From: Sharpea azabuensis DSM 18934
GTDB lineage: Bacteria > Bacillota_I > Bacilli_A > Erysipelotrichales > Coprobacillaceae
Length of the DNA stretch: 64,000 bases
Direction: 5' to 3'
NCBI RefSeq assembly: GCF_000702165.1
Contig: NZ_JNKU01000002.1
Location: forward strand, 34,404 to 98,403
Positions within the stretch are counted from its first letter, which is position 1. Each line of letters begins with the position of its first letter. Shown one piece after another: positions 17,380-25,529 of the stretch. Both the position numbers and the translations under genes were made by a program. The notes below the pieces were generated by a model. It was not told where the DNA came from. It searched no databases and was given only the letters and a program-made list of their open reading frames with translations.

Positions 17380-18457
17380 ATTAGCGCGTGTTATCAAACG
17401 TATGGAAACAAAGCATATTGATCATATGCTTGTTACTGATCCAACTTCTATTGACTATTTGTTGGATTATCTTAATTATCCCCATGAAAGAACTTATGTG
17501 ATGGCCATTAGCACGAATGGTCATCACCAGCTCTTTTTCAATAATCTCTTCTTTGTTGATCATGATTTAGGTATACCTATTACTTGGTTCAGCGATGCAC
17601 AGGATTCATTAGGCATGATTGCAGAATACTTAAAAAAAGATGGGGCAAAGGCGATTGGTGTTGATAAAAATATGGAAGCAAGATGGCTTTTACCACTCAT
17701 GGATGCACTCAGTGATGCTTCTTTCACTGTTGCAAGTGAAGTTGTCGACTTAGTGAGAGGCGTCAAGGATGAAGAAGAGATTGCCTTAATGAAAAAAGCT
17801 TCTAAAATCAATGATGAAGCAATGGGCTATATGGCTAAGACGTTAGCTAGTGGTCAATATACGGAAGCAGAAATGGATCCGCTTCTCTTGGCTTTCTATA
17901 AAAGCAAGGGGGCAAGTGACCATTCCTTTGAACCTATCATTGGTTATGGCGAAAATGGCGCAAACCCACATCATATGAATGATGACAGCAAGCTTAAGCC
18001 AGGTGACTCCATCATTGTCGATCAGGGATGCTTATATCAGGGCTATTGCTCAGATATGACCCGTACGTTCTTCTATAAAGAAGTTTCTGACAAACAAGAA
18101 TATGTTTATAATCTTGTCTTAAAAGCGCAATTAGCTGCTGAAGCAGCCATCAAGCCCGGTGTAGCTCTTGCAGACATTGACAAGATAGCTCGTGATATTA
18201 TTACACAGGGTGGCTATGGCAAGGAATTCAATCATCGTTTAGGACATTTTATTGGACGTCTTTGTCATGAAGCTGGGGAAGTCAATACAACTTCACCAAT
18301 CATTGCTGAAGAAGGCATGATATTCTCTATTGAACCAGGTGTTTATATTGAAGGTGAATTCGGTGTGCGTATTGAGGATTTAGTTCTTGTTACGCATGAT
18401 GGCTGTCAGCCTCTTAATAGCTATCCAAAAGAATTAACTGTCATTGGTAATGAATAA
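17363..18457 (+). CDS. Xaa-Pro aminopeptidase/dipeptidase (M24B)
   Basis: The 364-residue two-domain protein has an N-terminal creatinase-like domain and a C-terminal pita-bread metallopeptidase. Metal ligands are recognisable: Asp in IVDQGCLYQGYCSDMTRTF (both Asp positions), His in HRLGHFIGRLCHEAGE, and Glu in SIEPGVYIEGEFGVRIED. It should release residues N-terminal to proline in the cytoplasm. The ATG at 17363 follows AAAGAAGGTG; a GTG at 17354 is also possible. The start lies 17 bases inside aspS, so it is probably cotranscribed. Confidence 0.88.
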   Translation: MVNQNRLARVIKRMETKHIDHMLVTDPTSIDYLLDYLNYPHERTYVMAISTNGHHQLFFNNLFFVDHDLGIPITWFSDAQDSLGMIAEYLKKDGAKAIGVDKNMEARWLLPLMDALSDASFTVASEVVDLVRGVKDEEEIALMKKASKINDEAMGYMAKTLASGQYTEAEMDPLLLAFYKSKGASDHSFEPIIGYGENGANPHHMNDDSKLKPGDSIIVDQGCLYQGYCSDMTRTFFYKEVSDKQEYVYNLVLKAQLAAEAAIKPGVALADIDKIARDIITQGGYGKEFNHRLGHFIGRLCHEAGEVNTTSPIIAEEGMIFSIEPGVYIEGEFGVRIEDLVLVTHDGCQPLNSYPKELTVIGNE

Positions 18458-18465
18458 AGGAATTG

Positions 18466-18490
18466 GGATTGTATTTATGCAATCCTTTTT
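18466..18490 (+). terminator. terminator of the hisS-aspS-peptidase operon
   Basis: GGATTG (18466-18471) pairs with CAATCC (18480-18485), then five T residues. Confidence 0.7.
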
Positions 18491-18493
18491 CTT

Positions 18494-18521
18494 TTGCTGG
18501 ACTATAAGCATATGATAGAAT
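18494..18521 (+). promoter_or_regulatory. promoter of the DUF2207-like gene
   Basis: TTGCTG (18494-18499), 16 bases, TAGAAT (18516-18521). AGGAGG follows before the ATG at 18541. Confidence 0.55.
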
Positions 18522-18540
18522 GATAACAGGAGGAAAACCT

Positions 18541-20175
18541 ATGAAAAGAATCTTCAGACTCTTTATCTTTATACTTATACTCATCTTCCAATTACAGCCT
18601 GCTTATGCAAGTGAAGGGGCAGTCAATAACCTGAATATTGATGTTATCATTGATCAAAGTGGTAATGCGACGGTTACAGAAACAATCGAACTCATGGCAA
18701 CGCAAGGTTCAGAGTTCTATCAAGTGATGAATCGCATGAACCAGAAGGAACTGACAATGGTTTCAGTTACCCGTGATCAAACAGTCCAATATGCAAAGTT
18801 AGATAACTGGGATCCTGATGCACTGTCCCGTGAACAGAAATATAACCATTTTGGCATCAATGATAAAGGTGATTCCAATTATGAGTTATGCTTTGGCATA
18901 GAGCATCAAGAACATACTTATACGATGGTTTATCATGTCACAAACTTCGTCAATAAATATCAAGATGCAACAGGCATTAACTATAATTTCTTTGAACTCA
19001 ATATTCCGCTCAAGAAGGCAAGCATACAAATCAGTGCACCACAGAGCTTTCAAAAGGACAATACAGAAATCTATGCCTTTGGCTACGAAGGAAAAGTAAA
19101 TTTTGAAGCAGGCAGAATTAAGATGATATCAACTGGTAAGATTAAACGTATGCAGCTATTCTCTAAGACAAGCATTCCTTTTGCACATTATGATACAACT
19201 TATGAGAATAAGACTTATAAATCACTTTTAAAGGATGCCAAAAAAGGCAGTGATTATGATGATGATGGCGTAGGTGCTCTTGGTGTCTTTATGGCGCTAT
19301 TTGTAGGCTTCTTAGTGGTTGCTGGGGTGCTGCTCTTTGCCTTGGCTGATCAAGGTGATTCAAGAATCAAAAGATATATTAAGCTTTCAAAGAAAGACAA
19401 AGAGAATATTCCTAACTTTCATGATATTCCAACCCATCATTTACTTTATGCCTCATTTTTAGTCGATCAGACAGGATTAAATAAGAAATATCATAATCCT
19501 AAACTCATCGCTGCCTATATGCTGAAAATGATTAGGGATCGTAATGTACATTTTGTGGGGGAGAAGAAAGATTATGTTGTTGAATTTCTTGAGATGCCAC
19601 AAGATGAGAATGCGAAAGAACTTTATGAAATCATGCAGAAAGCTGCAAATAAAGAGAATAAAGCAACTAGAAAAGCTCTAGAAAGTCAAATGAAGAAACA
19701 CTATAAGAAACTCTATAACTGGTTTGATGATCTTTATATGAGCCAGAAGAAATATCTTCATGATCAAGGTCATCTTCATAAAAACAAGATTGATGATCAG
19801 ACTGTTGAAGACATTCATCATACCTATGGCCTTTATAAATTCTTAAAAGATGCGGATAATATGGATGAGAAGAAAGTCCTTGATGTTATGCTTTGGGATG
19901 ATTATCTTGTTTATGCAACGCTCTTTGATATTGCTGATGAAGTCAAGAAGCAGCTTGGGGAAGTTCATCCTGATTATTATGAACAGAGTGATTATCGACC
20001 TGACTATGATACAATCTACTGGTCAATGCTTTGGGCGAATAGTATCATGCGCGCTTCTAATACCGGCTACTCTCTATCTGAACAGCAGGTACGCAGCAGT
20101 GGCGGTGGCGGCTGGTCATCGATGTCTGGTGGTGGCGGCTTTTCGTCAGGTGGCGGAGGCGGAGGCATTCGCTGA
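18541..20175 (+). CDS. DUF2207-like exported membrane protein with glycine-rich tail
   Basis: The 544-residue protein has an N-terminal signal peptide ending near QPAYA. An extracytoplasmic beta-rich domain follows (NNLNIDVIIDQSGNATVTETIEL and on, about 25-230). One membrane helix lies at about 250-275 (GVFMALFVGFLVVAGVLLFALA), then a long charged cytoplasmic region. The extreme C-terminus is almost only Gly and Ser (GGGGWSSMSGGGG). This order is typical of DUF2207 proteins, whose role is unknown. AGGAGG precedes the ATG. It has its own promoter and terminator. Confidence 0.75.
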   Translation: MKRIFRLFIFILILIFQLQPAYASEGAVNNLNIDVIIDQSGNATVTETIELMATQGSEFYQVMNRMNQKELTMVSVTRDQTVQYAKLDNWDPDALSREQKYNHFGINDKGDSNYELCFGIEHQEHTYTMVYHVTNFVNKYQDATGINYNFFELNIPLKKASIQISAPQSFQKDNTEIYAFGYEGKVNFEAGRIKMISTGKIKRMQLFSKTSIPFAHYDTTYENKTYKSLLKDAKKGSDYDDDGVGALGVFMALFVGFLVVAGVLLFALADQGDSRIKRYIKLSKKDKENIPNFHDIPTHHLLYASFLVDQTGLNKKYHNPKLIAAYMLKMIRDRNVHFVGEKKDYVVEFLEMPQDENAKELYEIMQKAANKENKATRKALESQMKKHYKKLYNWFDDLYMSQKKYLHDQGHLHKNKIDDQTVEDIHHTYGLYKFLKDADNMDEKKVLDVMLWDDYLVYATLFDIADEVKKQLGEVHPDYYEQSDYRPDYDTIYWSMLWANSIMRASNTGYSLSEQQVRSSGGGGWSSMSGGGGFSSGGGGGGIR

Positions 20176-20181
20176 TAACGC

Positions 20182-20215
20182 AAGAATGATATGTCAAACA
20201 TGTCATTCTTTTTTC
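20182..20215 (+). terminator. intrinsic terminator after the DUF2207-like gene
   Basis: AAGAATGA (20182-20189) pairs with TCATTCTT (20203-20210), with inner ATGT/ACAT pairing, followed by T residues. The remaining 140 bases before murC are AT-rich, with no feature beyond a GAGGTG ribosome site. Confidence 0.8.
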
Positions 20216-20357
20216 TTTTTGTTTGATTTAAAACACAGTTTAAATCAATAAAAATAGGTCATTCATGATAATGTAAGAAAATGAAAGAAACTTTCATAAA
20301 AGAATTTCAATGCGGTTACATTTATGATAAAATTTGATAAGAGGTGAATAGAACATT

Positions 20358-21680
20358 ATGTATTATTTTATTGGAATTAAGGGCTCAGGAATGTCCTCAT
20401 TAGCACGTATTCTTTACGACTTAGGCTATGAAGTTGCCGGTAGTGATATCAGCAAGTATATCTTTGTTGAAGATGGATTAAGAGAACGTGGTATTCCTAT
20501 TTATACATTTGATAAGAATAATATTAAGGATGGGATGGATGTTATTATTGGTAATGATTTCCATCGTGAAACGAATGAAGAAGTGGCTGCTGCTTTAGAT
20601 AATCCAAATGTAAAAACACATACATACTTTGGATTCTTAGGCAAGTTCATGAACCAGTTTATTTCTATCGGTATTGCAGGTACACATGGTAAGACAACAA
20701 CAACAGGCATGGCTTATCATCTTTTTAAGGATTATGCTCCTACATCTGTATTAATTGGTGATGGTACGGGATATGCTGAGAAGGATGCAAAATATTTTAT
20801 TTTTGAATCTGATGAATATATGGATCATTTCTTAAGCTACTATCCAGATTATTCCTATATCAACAATATTGAATTGGATCATGTTGATTATTTTAAGGAT
20901 CAGGATGACTATGATGAATCATTTGAAGAATATGCAAATCATGCGAAGAAAGCATGTGTTGTATGGGGTGATGACCCACATTTACCTAGCTTACATTACA
21001 CAAAGCCAGTCTATAAGTTTGGCTTAAAGGATGGTAATGACGTTCAGGCAAAGAATGTCATCAATAACGAAAAGGGCTTATCATTTGATGTCTATATTCA
21101 TGGTGAACTCTTTGGTCATTTTGCCTTACCTTTATATGGCATGCATACACTTTATAACTTATTAGGTGTTATTACACTTGGCTATCTTGAAGGCATGGAT
21201 GCTTCTTATATCGAAGAAAGAATGTCAACATTCAAAGGCGTTAAGCGTAGATATACTGTTCAGGAAATTGGCAATAATGTCTATGTTGATGACTATGCTC
21301 ATCATCCAACAGCTATCAAGTATGTCATTGAAGAAACAAGAACACGTTATCCAGGAAAGAAGATTGTTGCTGTCTATCAGCCTGACCGTTTCTCACGTGG
21401 TAAGTATTTCGCAAAGGGATTTGCCCAAAGCATGGATTTAGCAGACTATCCTTACTTTGTTGATTTCCCTGCCAATGCGCATAAGGAAGCTGGCATTGAT
21501 ATCGATGTCACATATATTACTCAATATATTCCTCGTGCCAATGTCGTGAAGGAAGATCGTGAAGGAGCAGAGCTGCTTGCTGAATATGATAATGTTGTTT
21601 ATATCTTTATGTCACCAAAAGACATTTATAAGCTTAAGGACTTGGTTATTGAAGTTAAGGCTGAAAAGGAAAGTAAATAG
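20358..21680 (+). CDS. murC: UDP-N-acetylmuramate--L-alanine ligase
   Basis: Adds the first L-Ala in peptidoglycan precursor synthesis. The 440 residues have the N-terminal nucleotide motif YYFIGIKGSGMSSLA, the ATP loop GIAGTHGKTTTTG (about 110), ESDEYMDHF and NIELDHVDYF, and C-terminal DDYAHHPTAI. The length is normal. It is followed by ytxG and ytxH homologues and ccpA, a block also seen in Bacillus, where aroA and ytxJ intervene. GAGGTG lies about ten bases before the ATG. Confidence 0.95.
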   Translation: MYYFIGIKGSGMSSLARILYDLGYEVAGSDISKYIFVEDGLRERGIPIYTFDKNNIKDGMDVIIGNDFHRETNEEVAAALDNPNVKTHTYFGFLGKFMNQFISIGIAGTHGKTTTTGMAYHLFKDYAPTSVLIGDGTGYAEKDAKYFIFESDEYMDHFLSYYPDYSYINNIELDHVDYFKDQDDYDESFEEYANHAKKACVVWGDDPHLPSLHYTKPVYKFGLKDGNDVQAKNVINNEKGLSFDVYIHGELFGHFALPLYGMHTLYNLLGVITLGYLEGMDASYIEERMSTFKGVKRRYTVQEIGNNVYVDDYAHHPTAIKYVIEETRTRYPGKKIVAVYQPDRFSRGKYFAKGFAQSMDLADYPYFVDFPANAHKEAGIDIDVTYITQYIPRANVVKEDREGAELLAEYDNVVYIFMSPKDIYKLKDLVIEVKAEKESK

Positions 21681-21691
21681 GAGGAGAATAG

Positions 21692-21982
21692 ATGAGTACA
21701 TTGGACGTTTGTGTTGCCATTCTTGTTGTTGCTGGTGCCTTTGCCCTTGTCTCACTTGGCATCCTTCTGCTAAAGGCTGCTAAGACATTACAGGATGTTT
21801 CTATCATTGCCCATAACTTAGATATCACAGTCACAAAAGTGAACAAGACTGTTGATGATATCAATTACAAATTGGACTTGCTGAACGCCCCGGTTGAGCT
21901 TGTCAACAGAACATTTACTAAGAGAAGAAACTTGGGAAGTGGTCTGTTAGGATTTGTGATGAATTTATTTAAAAAGAAATAG
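21692..21982 (+). CDS. ytxG: DUF948 / YtxG-like membrane protein
   Basis: The 96-residue protein has one N-terminal membrane helix (residues 5-30, VAILVVAGAFALVSLGILLL). A heptad-like region follows (TLQDVSIIAHNLDITVTKVNKTVDDI, in parts) and a basic tail. This is the DUF948 layout. Function unknown; homologues are stress-associated in Bacillus. It has AGGAGG and lies 11 bases after murC. The adjacency to the ytxH homologue strengthens the assignment. Confidence 0.8.
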   Translation: MSTLDVCVAILVVAGAFALVSLGILLLKAAKTLQDVSIIAHNLDITVTKVNKTVDDINYKLDLLNAPVELVNRTFTKRRNLGSGLLGFVMNLFKKK

Positions 21983-21993
21983 GAGGAAATGCG

Positions 21994-22473
21994 ATGAAAT
22001 TAGGAAAATTCTTATTCGGAGCTGCTGTGGGTGCAATTGCAGGGCTACTTTTAGCACCAAAAAAAGGCAGTGAATTACGTGAAGATCTCGTAGAAAAATC
22101 TAAAGAGACTTATGTGAAAGTGAAGAATCTGACACGTGAAGATGTTGAAGCAATCTTAGGCGAAACTATTGAGAATGTAAAAAAGACAGTTGATGAATTT
22201 GATTCAGATGCTTTTAAAGATTCGACAAAAGTAAAGCTTAATGATCTTCAGGCAAAACTTGAAACACTTGCTTCCCAGGTTAAAGAAAGCGAACAGTATG
22301 CCAAGGTAGCAGAAGGTGTATCCCAGGTTGCTGAACGCTTGAATGCGAAAATTGAAGAAGCAAAGAATCAATTAAATGAAACTGGTATTTTACCAGATAG
22401 CGACGCTATTGAAAATGAGATTGATAATGTTGAAAATGAACTTGATGAAATGATTGATGAAATTAAAGATTAA
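21994..22473 (+). CDS. ytxH: YtxH-like general-stress protein
   Basis: The 159-residue protein starts with the characteristic LGKFLFGAAVGAIAGLLLAPKKGSELRE. This is a short Gly/Ala-rich hydrophobic helix ending in APK-GSE, the hallmark of the YtxH family. The rest is a long amphipathic, acidic helical region (about 40-159). It is probably membrane-associated. AGGAGG precedes the start. It is part of the murC-ytxG-ytxH-ccpA unit, with only two bases before ccpA. Confidence 0.85.
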   Translation: MKLGKFLFGAAVGAIAGLLLAPKKGSELREDLVEKSKETYVKVKNLTREDVEAILGETIENVKKTVDEFDSDAFKDSTKVKLNDLQAKLETLASQVKESEQYAKVAEGVSQVAERLNAKIEEAKNQLNETGILPDSDAIENEIDNVENELDEMIDEIKD

Positions 22474-22475
22474 CT

Positions 22476-23489
22476 ATGAAGAAGAAAACGACAATTTATG
22501 ATGTTGCTGAGGAAGCGGATGTTTCCCTTGCAACAGTATCAAGAGTTATTAATGGTTCGAATGTTGTCAAAAAGGCTACAAGGGACCGTGTTCTAGAAGC
22601 CATCAAGCGTCTAGATTTTAAACCCAACCAGGTTGCCCGTGGGCTAGCTACAAGTAAATCGACAACCATTGCTGTTGTCTTTCCACAATCCATCTTTGCG
22701 CGAGTTAAAGATATGATCGGTGGCATTGGCGATACAGGCAGAACCCTGGATTATTCATTGACGATGTATACAACCGATGAACTTGGTGACAGCAATCCTC
22801 TAGAAGATGTCATCGAAAGAGTTGTCAAGTCAAGAGCTGATGGTGTTATTCTTTTCAACAGTCAGGATATCGAAAAAGGTTTGGAGCTTACAAAGCAATA
22901 TAATTTACCAACAGCAGTCATTGGCCAAAAAACTAGTGATGATAATGTATGTTCTGTCTATGTTGATGCCAAAGCAATTGGTTATGATCTTGCAAAGAAT
23001 TATCTTGACCAGGGCATTGATGATATTCTCTTTGTTAAGGCACGTCAGAACCTTATTGATTTAAATAGTCTTCATGAAGGCATTAAAGAAGCTTTTGTAG
23101 AAGCTGGTAAGACATTTGAAGATGACCGTGTCATTACGACATCCAATGAATTTGAACAGGCTCATAATGATTTCGCAAACTACCTTGATAGCCATCAGAC
23201 ACGACGCGTTGTGATTGCTGGATATGACAAGGAAGCAGTTGCTTTTGTACAGGCTTGTGATGACAAAGGCGTTCATATTCCTGATGATTTAGAAATCATT
23301 GGTATGGTTGATTCGACTTATGCGATTATTTCAAGACCTAAATTGACATCTGTTCATTTGCCAATCTATGATATGGGGGCAGTTGCTGTTAGAATGATTA
23401 CAAAGATGCTCAACGAGGAAGAAATTGATGAGCGTGCTGTTTGCATGAAACATACGGTTGTTAAGCGTGATTCAACAAAATTATTATAA
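22476..23489 (+). CDS. ccpA: LacI-family catabolite control protein
   Basis: The 337-residue regulator has a LacI helix-turn-helix at the very N-terminus (TIYDVAEEADVSLATVSRVI), the hinge helix PNQVARGLATSKS, and a periplasmic-binding-protein-like effector domain. The first 60 residues closely resemble CcpA, and the locus next to murC-ytxGH is the CcpA locus of Bacillus. It should bind cre sites with HPr-Ser-P; a cre-like site occurs at 44993-45006 in this window. I cannot verify the HPr contact residues by eye. Confidence 0.82.
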   Translation: MKKKTTIYDVAEEADVSLATVSRVINGSNVVKKATRDRVLEAIKRLDFKPNQVARGLATSKSTTIAVVFPQSIFARVKDMIGGIGDTGRTLDYSLTMYTTDELGDSNPLEDVIERVVKSRADGVILFNSQDIEKGLELTKQYNLPTAVIGQKTSDDNVCSVYVDAKAIGYDLAKNYLDQGIDDILFVKARQNLIDLNSLHEGIKEAFVEAGKTFEDDRVITTSNEFEQAHNDFANYLDSHQTRRVVIAGYDKEAVAFVQACDDKGVHIPDDLEIIGMVDSTYAIISRPKLTSVHLPIYDMGAVAVRMITKMLNEEEIDERAVCMKHTVVKRDSTKLL

Positions 23490-23494
23490 GCGTC

Positions 23495-23520
23495 AAGACG
23501 AGATGACCTCTCGTCTTTTT
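23495..23520 (+). terminator. terminator of the murC-ccpA unit
   Basis: AAGACGAGA (23495-23503) pairs with TCTCGTCTT (23509-23517) around a five-base loop, then T residues. Confidence 0.85.
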
Positions 23521-23566
23521 GTTTGTTGCAACATGTGATACAATGATGCATACGAGGGGGAATTTT

Positions 23567-24856
23567 ATGAATGATTATAAAAAGCTTTTTGACCATGATA
23601 TAAAAGCAACATGGCTTTATATAAAGGTTGGCGTGAAGTGGCTGGTTATGGCCTTGCTGGTGGCAGCCGTATGTGGACCAATCGGTGCACTTTTTTCTGA
23701 AAGCATTGTCTATGTTACAAAACTGAGACATATCCATCCCTGGCTGCTCTATTTTCTGCCGCTAGCTGGTCTTGTGATTGTCTTTATGTATGAACGTTTT
23801 CATGTTGCAGGAATGGGGACGAATAATATTATTAAGGCGGCTAGACATGGGACAGTGCTGAATGCTTTGCTTATACCAGCTATCTTTGTTAGTACTGTGA
23901 TCACGCATTTATTTGGTGGTTCAGCAGGCAGGGAAGGTGCTGCCTTACAGATTGGCGGGGGCATTGCCAATTATATCGGACGAATCCTGCATATGAAAAA
24001 AGAAGATTTTAAAATTATGACCCGTGTTGGCATGGCAAGCTTCTTCTCCGCTCTTTTTGGAACACCGCTTGCAGCCGCAGCATTTGGGACAATGGTCGTC
24101 AATGTCGGTGACGTTCCTTACTCAGCTATATTACCAGGACTGATTTCTTCTATTACATCAGCCTATATTGCGCGGATTCTTGGTGGGGAAGTTGTGCAGT
24201 TTAAAGTTATGGCACCTGCATATCATCCTTTCATGTATATCAAGATTATTATTCTCGCTATTCTATGTGCGATTGTTTCTATAATCTTTGTTAAGACATT
24301 GATTTATGTCCACAAGTTTATGACAACATATATTAAAAATAGTTATATAAGAATTCTTGTTGGTGGATGCTTGGTTGTTGTATTGACATTACTTATTGGC
24401 AATACGGATTATAATGGAGCAGGCATGGATATTATTGAAAAGGCGATTGTCCATGGTGAAGTGAAGCCAACGGCCTTCTTAATGAAAATCATCTTTACAG
24501 CTATTACACTGGAATCTGGCTATAAGGGTGGGGAGGTTGTGCCATCATTCTTCATTGGTGCGACCTTTGGCTGTTTTGCAGCTAAGCTTCTTGGCATCCC
24601 AGCTGGCTTTGGGGCAGCAATTGGCATGATTGGCATTTTTGGGGCAGCGACAAATAGCTTCCTATCGCCACTTTTCTTAGCGATGGAAGTCTTCCAAGGT
24701 GTCGGTTTGCTTTATTTTGCCTTGGCAGCGATTATTTGTTTCATCTTCTCAGGCTATTCAGGTCTCTATACATCCCAGCGTATTATCTTCTCAAAGGTTG
24801 GAACAATGCGTGTTGATGCCAATCCTAACCTCTATCATACTGGGGACAAGAAATGA
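23567..24856 (+). CDS. CLC-family antiporter, probably CLC-F fluoride/proton type
   Basis: The 429-residue polytopic CLC protein has the gating-glutamate motif GREGAALQIGG (Glu123) and the later GGEVVPSFFIGA. In chloride CLCs the first anion-binding motif is GSGIP; here the corresponding stretch is GMGTN (82-86), with Met83 in place of Ser. Fluoride-exporting CLC-F proteins are known to carry Met at this place. I therefore prefer a fluoride/H+ antiporter. No fluoride riboswitch is visible upstream. GAGGGGG precedes the ATG at 23567. It overlaps the next gene by four bases. Confidence 0.8.
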   Translation: MNDYKKLFDHDIKATWLYIKVGVKWLVMALLVAAVCGPIGALFSESIVYVTKLRHIHPWLLYFLPLAGLVIVFMYERFHVAGMGTNNIIKAARHGTVLNALLIPAIFVSTVITHLFGGSAGREGAALQIGGGIANYIGRILHMKKEDFKIMTRVGMASFFSALFGTPLAAAAFGTMVVNVGDVPYSAILPGLISSITSAYIARILGGEVVQFKVMAPAYHPFMYIKIIILAILCAIVSIIFVKTLIYVHKFMTTYIKNSYIRILVGGCLVVVLTLLIGNTDYNGAGMDIIEKAIVHGEVKPTAFLMKIIFTAITLESGYKGGEVVPSFFIGATFGCFAAKLLGIPAGFGAAIGMIGIFGAATNSFLSPLFLAMEVFQGVGLLYFALAAIICFIFSGYSGLYTSQRIIFSKVGTMRVDANPNLYHTGDKK

Positions 24857-25242
24857 TCTATCTTGGTATTGCATGGATCATTATTATCATTGTATTTATC
24901 TTGAGTTATCGCCGGCTTTTTTTAAGAATTTGGGGAATACGTGTACCAGCAAGTATCGTTGGATATCAGCTTTTAGAGGAAAATAAGCATGGGGATGTCT
25001 ATTGTTTCAAAGTGCTTTATCGTCATCAAGGTATGATTTATAAGGCTAATAGTCTTGAAACATTTACACTGCCTCATGGCCACTATCCCTTTGGCCATCG
25101 TAATGAATATGTTGAGGCTTATTTTTATCGAAGAAATCCTGATCAGGTTATGATTGCTTCAATAACCTATCCGCAAACATATTCGCTTCTTCTGCTTTTA
25201 ATGGCAGGTGTCCTTGCAATCATCGGATTGTATCATTTGTAG
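24853..25242 (+). CDS. DUF3592-like two-helix membrane protein
   Basis: The 129-residue protein has one helix at each end (residues 3-18 and about 107-127). Between them lies a beta-rich segment (PASIVGYQLLEENKHGDVY, KVLYRHQGMIYKANS). The pattern of a small external beta domain between two helices resembles DUF3592, but I hold this loosely. The start ATGA overlaps the CLC stop, implying translational coupling and perhaps a shared role. Confidence 0.6.
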   Translation: MIYLGIAWIIIIIVFILSYRRLFLRIWGIRVPASIVGYQLLEENKHGDVYCFKVLYRHQGMIYKANSLETFTLPHGHYPFGHRNEYVEAYFYRRNPDQVMIASITYPQTYSLLLLLMAGVLAIIGLYHL

Positions 25243-25264
25243 TAGGTTAATTCTATGTTGGTTG

Positions 25265-25293
25265 TTGACAAGAGGCTTTAACTTTACTAAACT
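25265..25293 (+). promoter_or_regulatory. promoter of the tyrS T-box leader
   Basis: TTGACA (25265-25270), 17 bases, TAAACT (25288-25293). The -10 box is imperfect. Confidence 0.5.
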
Positions 25294-25299
25294 ATTGTT

Positions 25300-25513
25300 A
25301 TCGCTATGAAGAAGACAAGTAGTTATAGAGTTTGTTGTAGAGAACTTATGGGTGGTGTAAATAAGTACAAATACTATAATGAATACACTTTGGAGCTTCT
25401 AAGTGCAAAGCTTAGACGGTGTGTGCATCGTTAACAAAGATAAGTGCCTGCTTAGCAGGAATAAAGGTGGTAACGCGAGAATTCGTCCTTTGTAAGGAGG
25501 AATTCTCTTTTTT
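25300..25513 (+). promoter_or_regulatory. T-box riboswitch leader of tyrS, specifier TAC (tyrosine)
   Basis: The apical hairpin is GAACTTAT...ATAAGT around GGGTGGTGTAA. The specifier TAC (25384-25386) precedes ACTTTGGAG. The T-box AAGGTGGTAACGCG (25464-25477) has AACGCG where ACCGCG is usual. The terminator runs 25477-25507 (GAGAATTCGTCCTT/AAGGAGGAATTCTC), followed by T residues. Uncharged tRNA-Tyr should stabilise the antiterminator. Confidence 0.92.
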
Positions 25514-25529
25514 ATTTAAGGAGGATAAG

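Noticed and set aside
20097..20172. GGTGGCGGC-type repeats, at first sight a tandem-repeat or higher-GC foreign stretch
   Set aside because: They encode the Gly-rich C-terminal tail usual in DUF2207 proteins; the composition shift follows from glycine codons.
19850..20251. 133-codon plus-strand frame at the end of the DUF2207-like gene
   Set aside because: It is the shifted frame of a Gly-rich tail and runs through the terminator.
23490..23566. Possible fluoride riboswitch before the CLC gene
   Set aside because: The 77 bases hold only the ccpA terminator and a weak promoter; none of the fluoride-riboswitch consensus segments is present.
23366..23737. 123-codon minus-strand frame spanning the ccpA end and the CLC start
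   Set aside because: It crosses a clear terminator and two good plus-strand genes, and its product shows no plausible composition.
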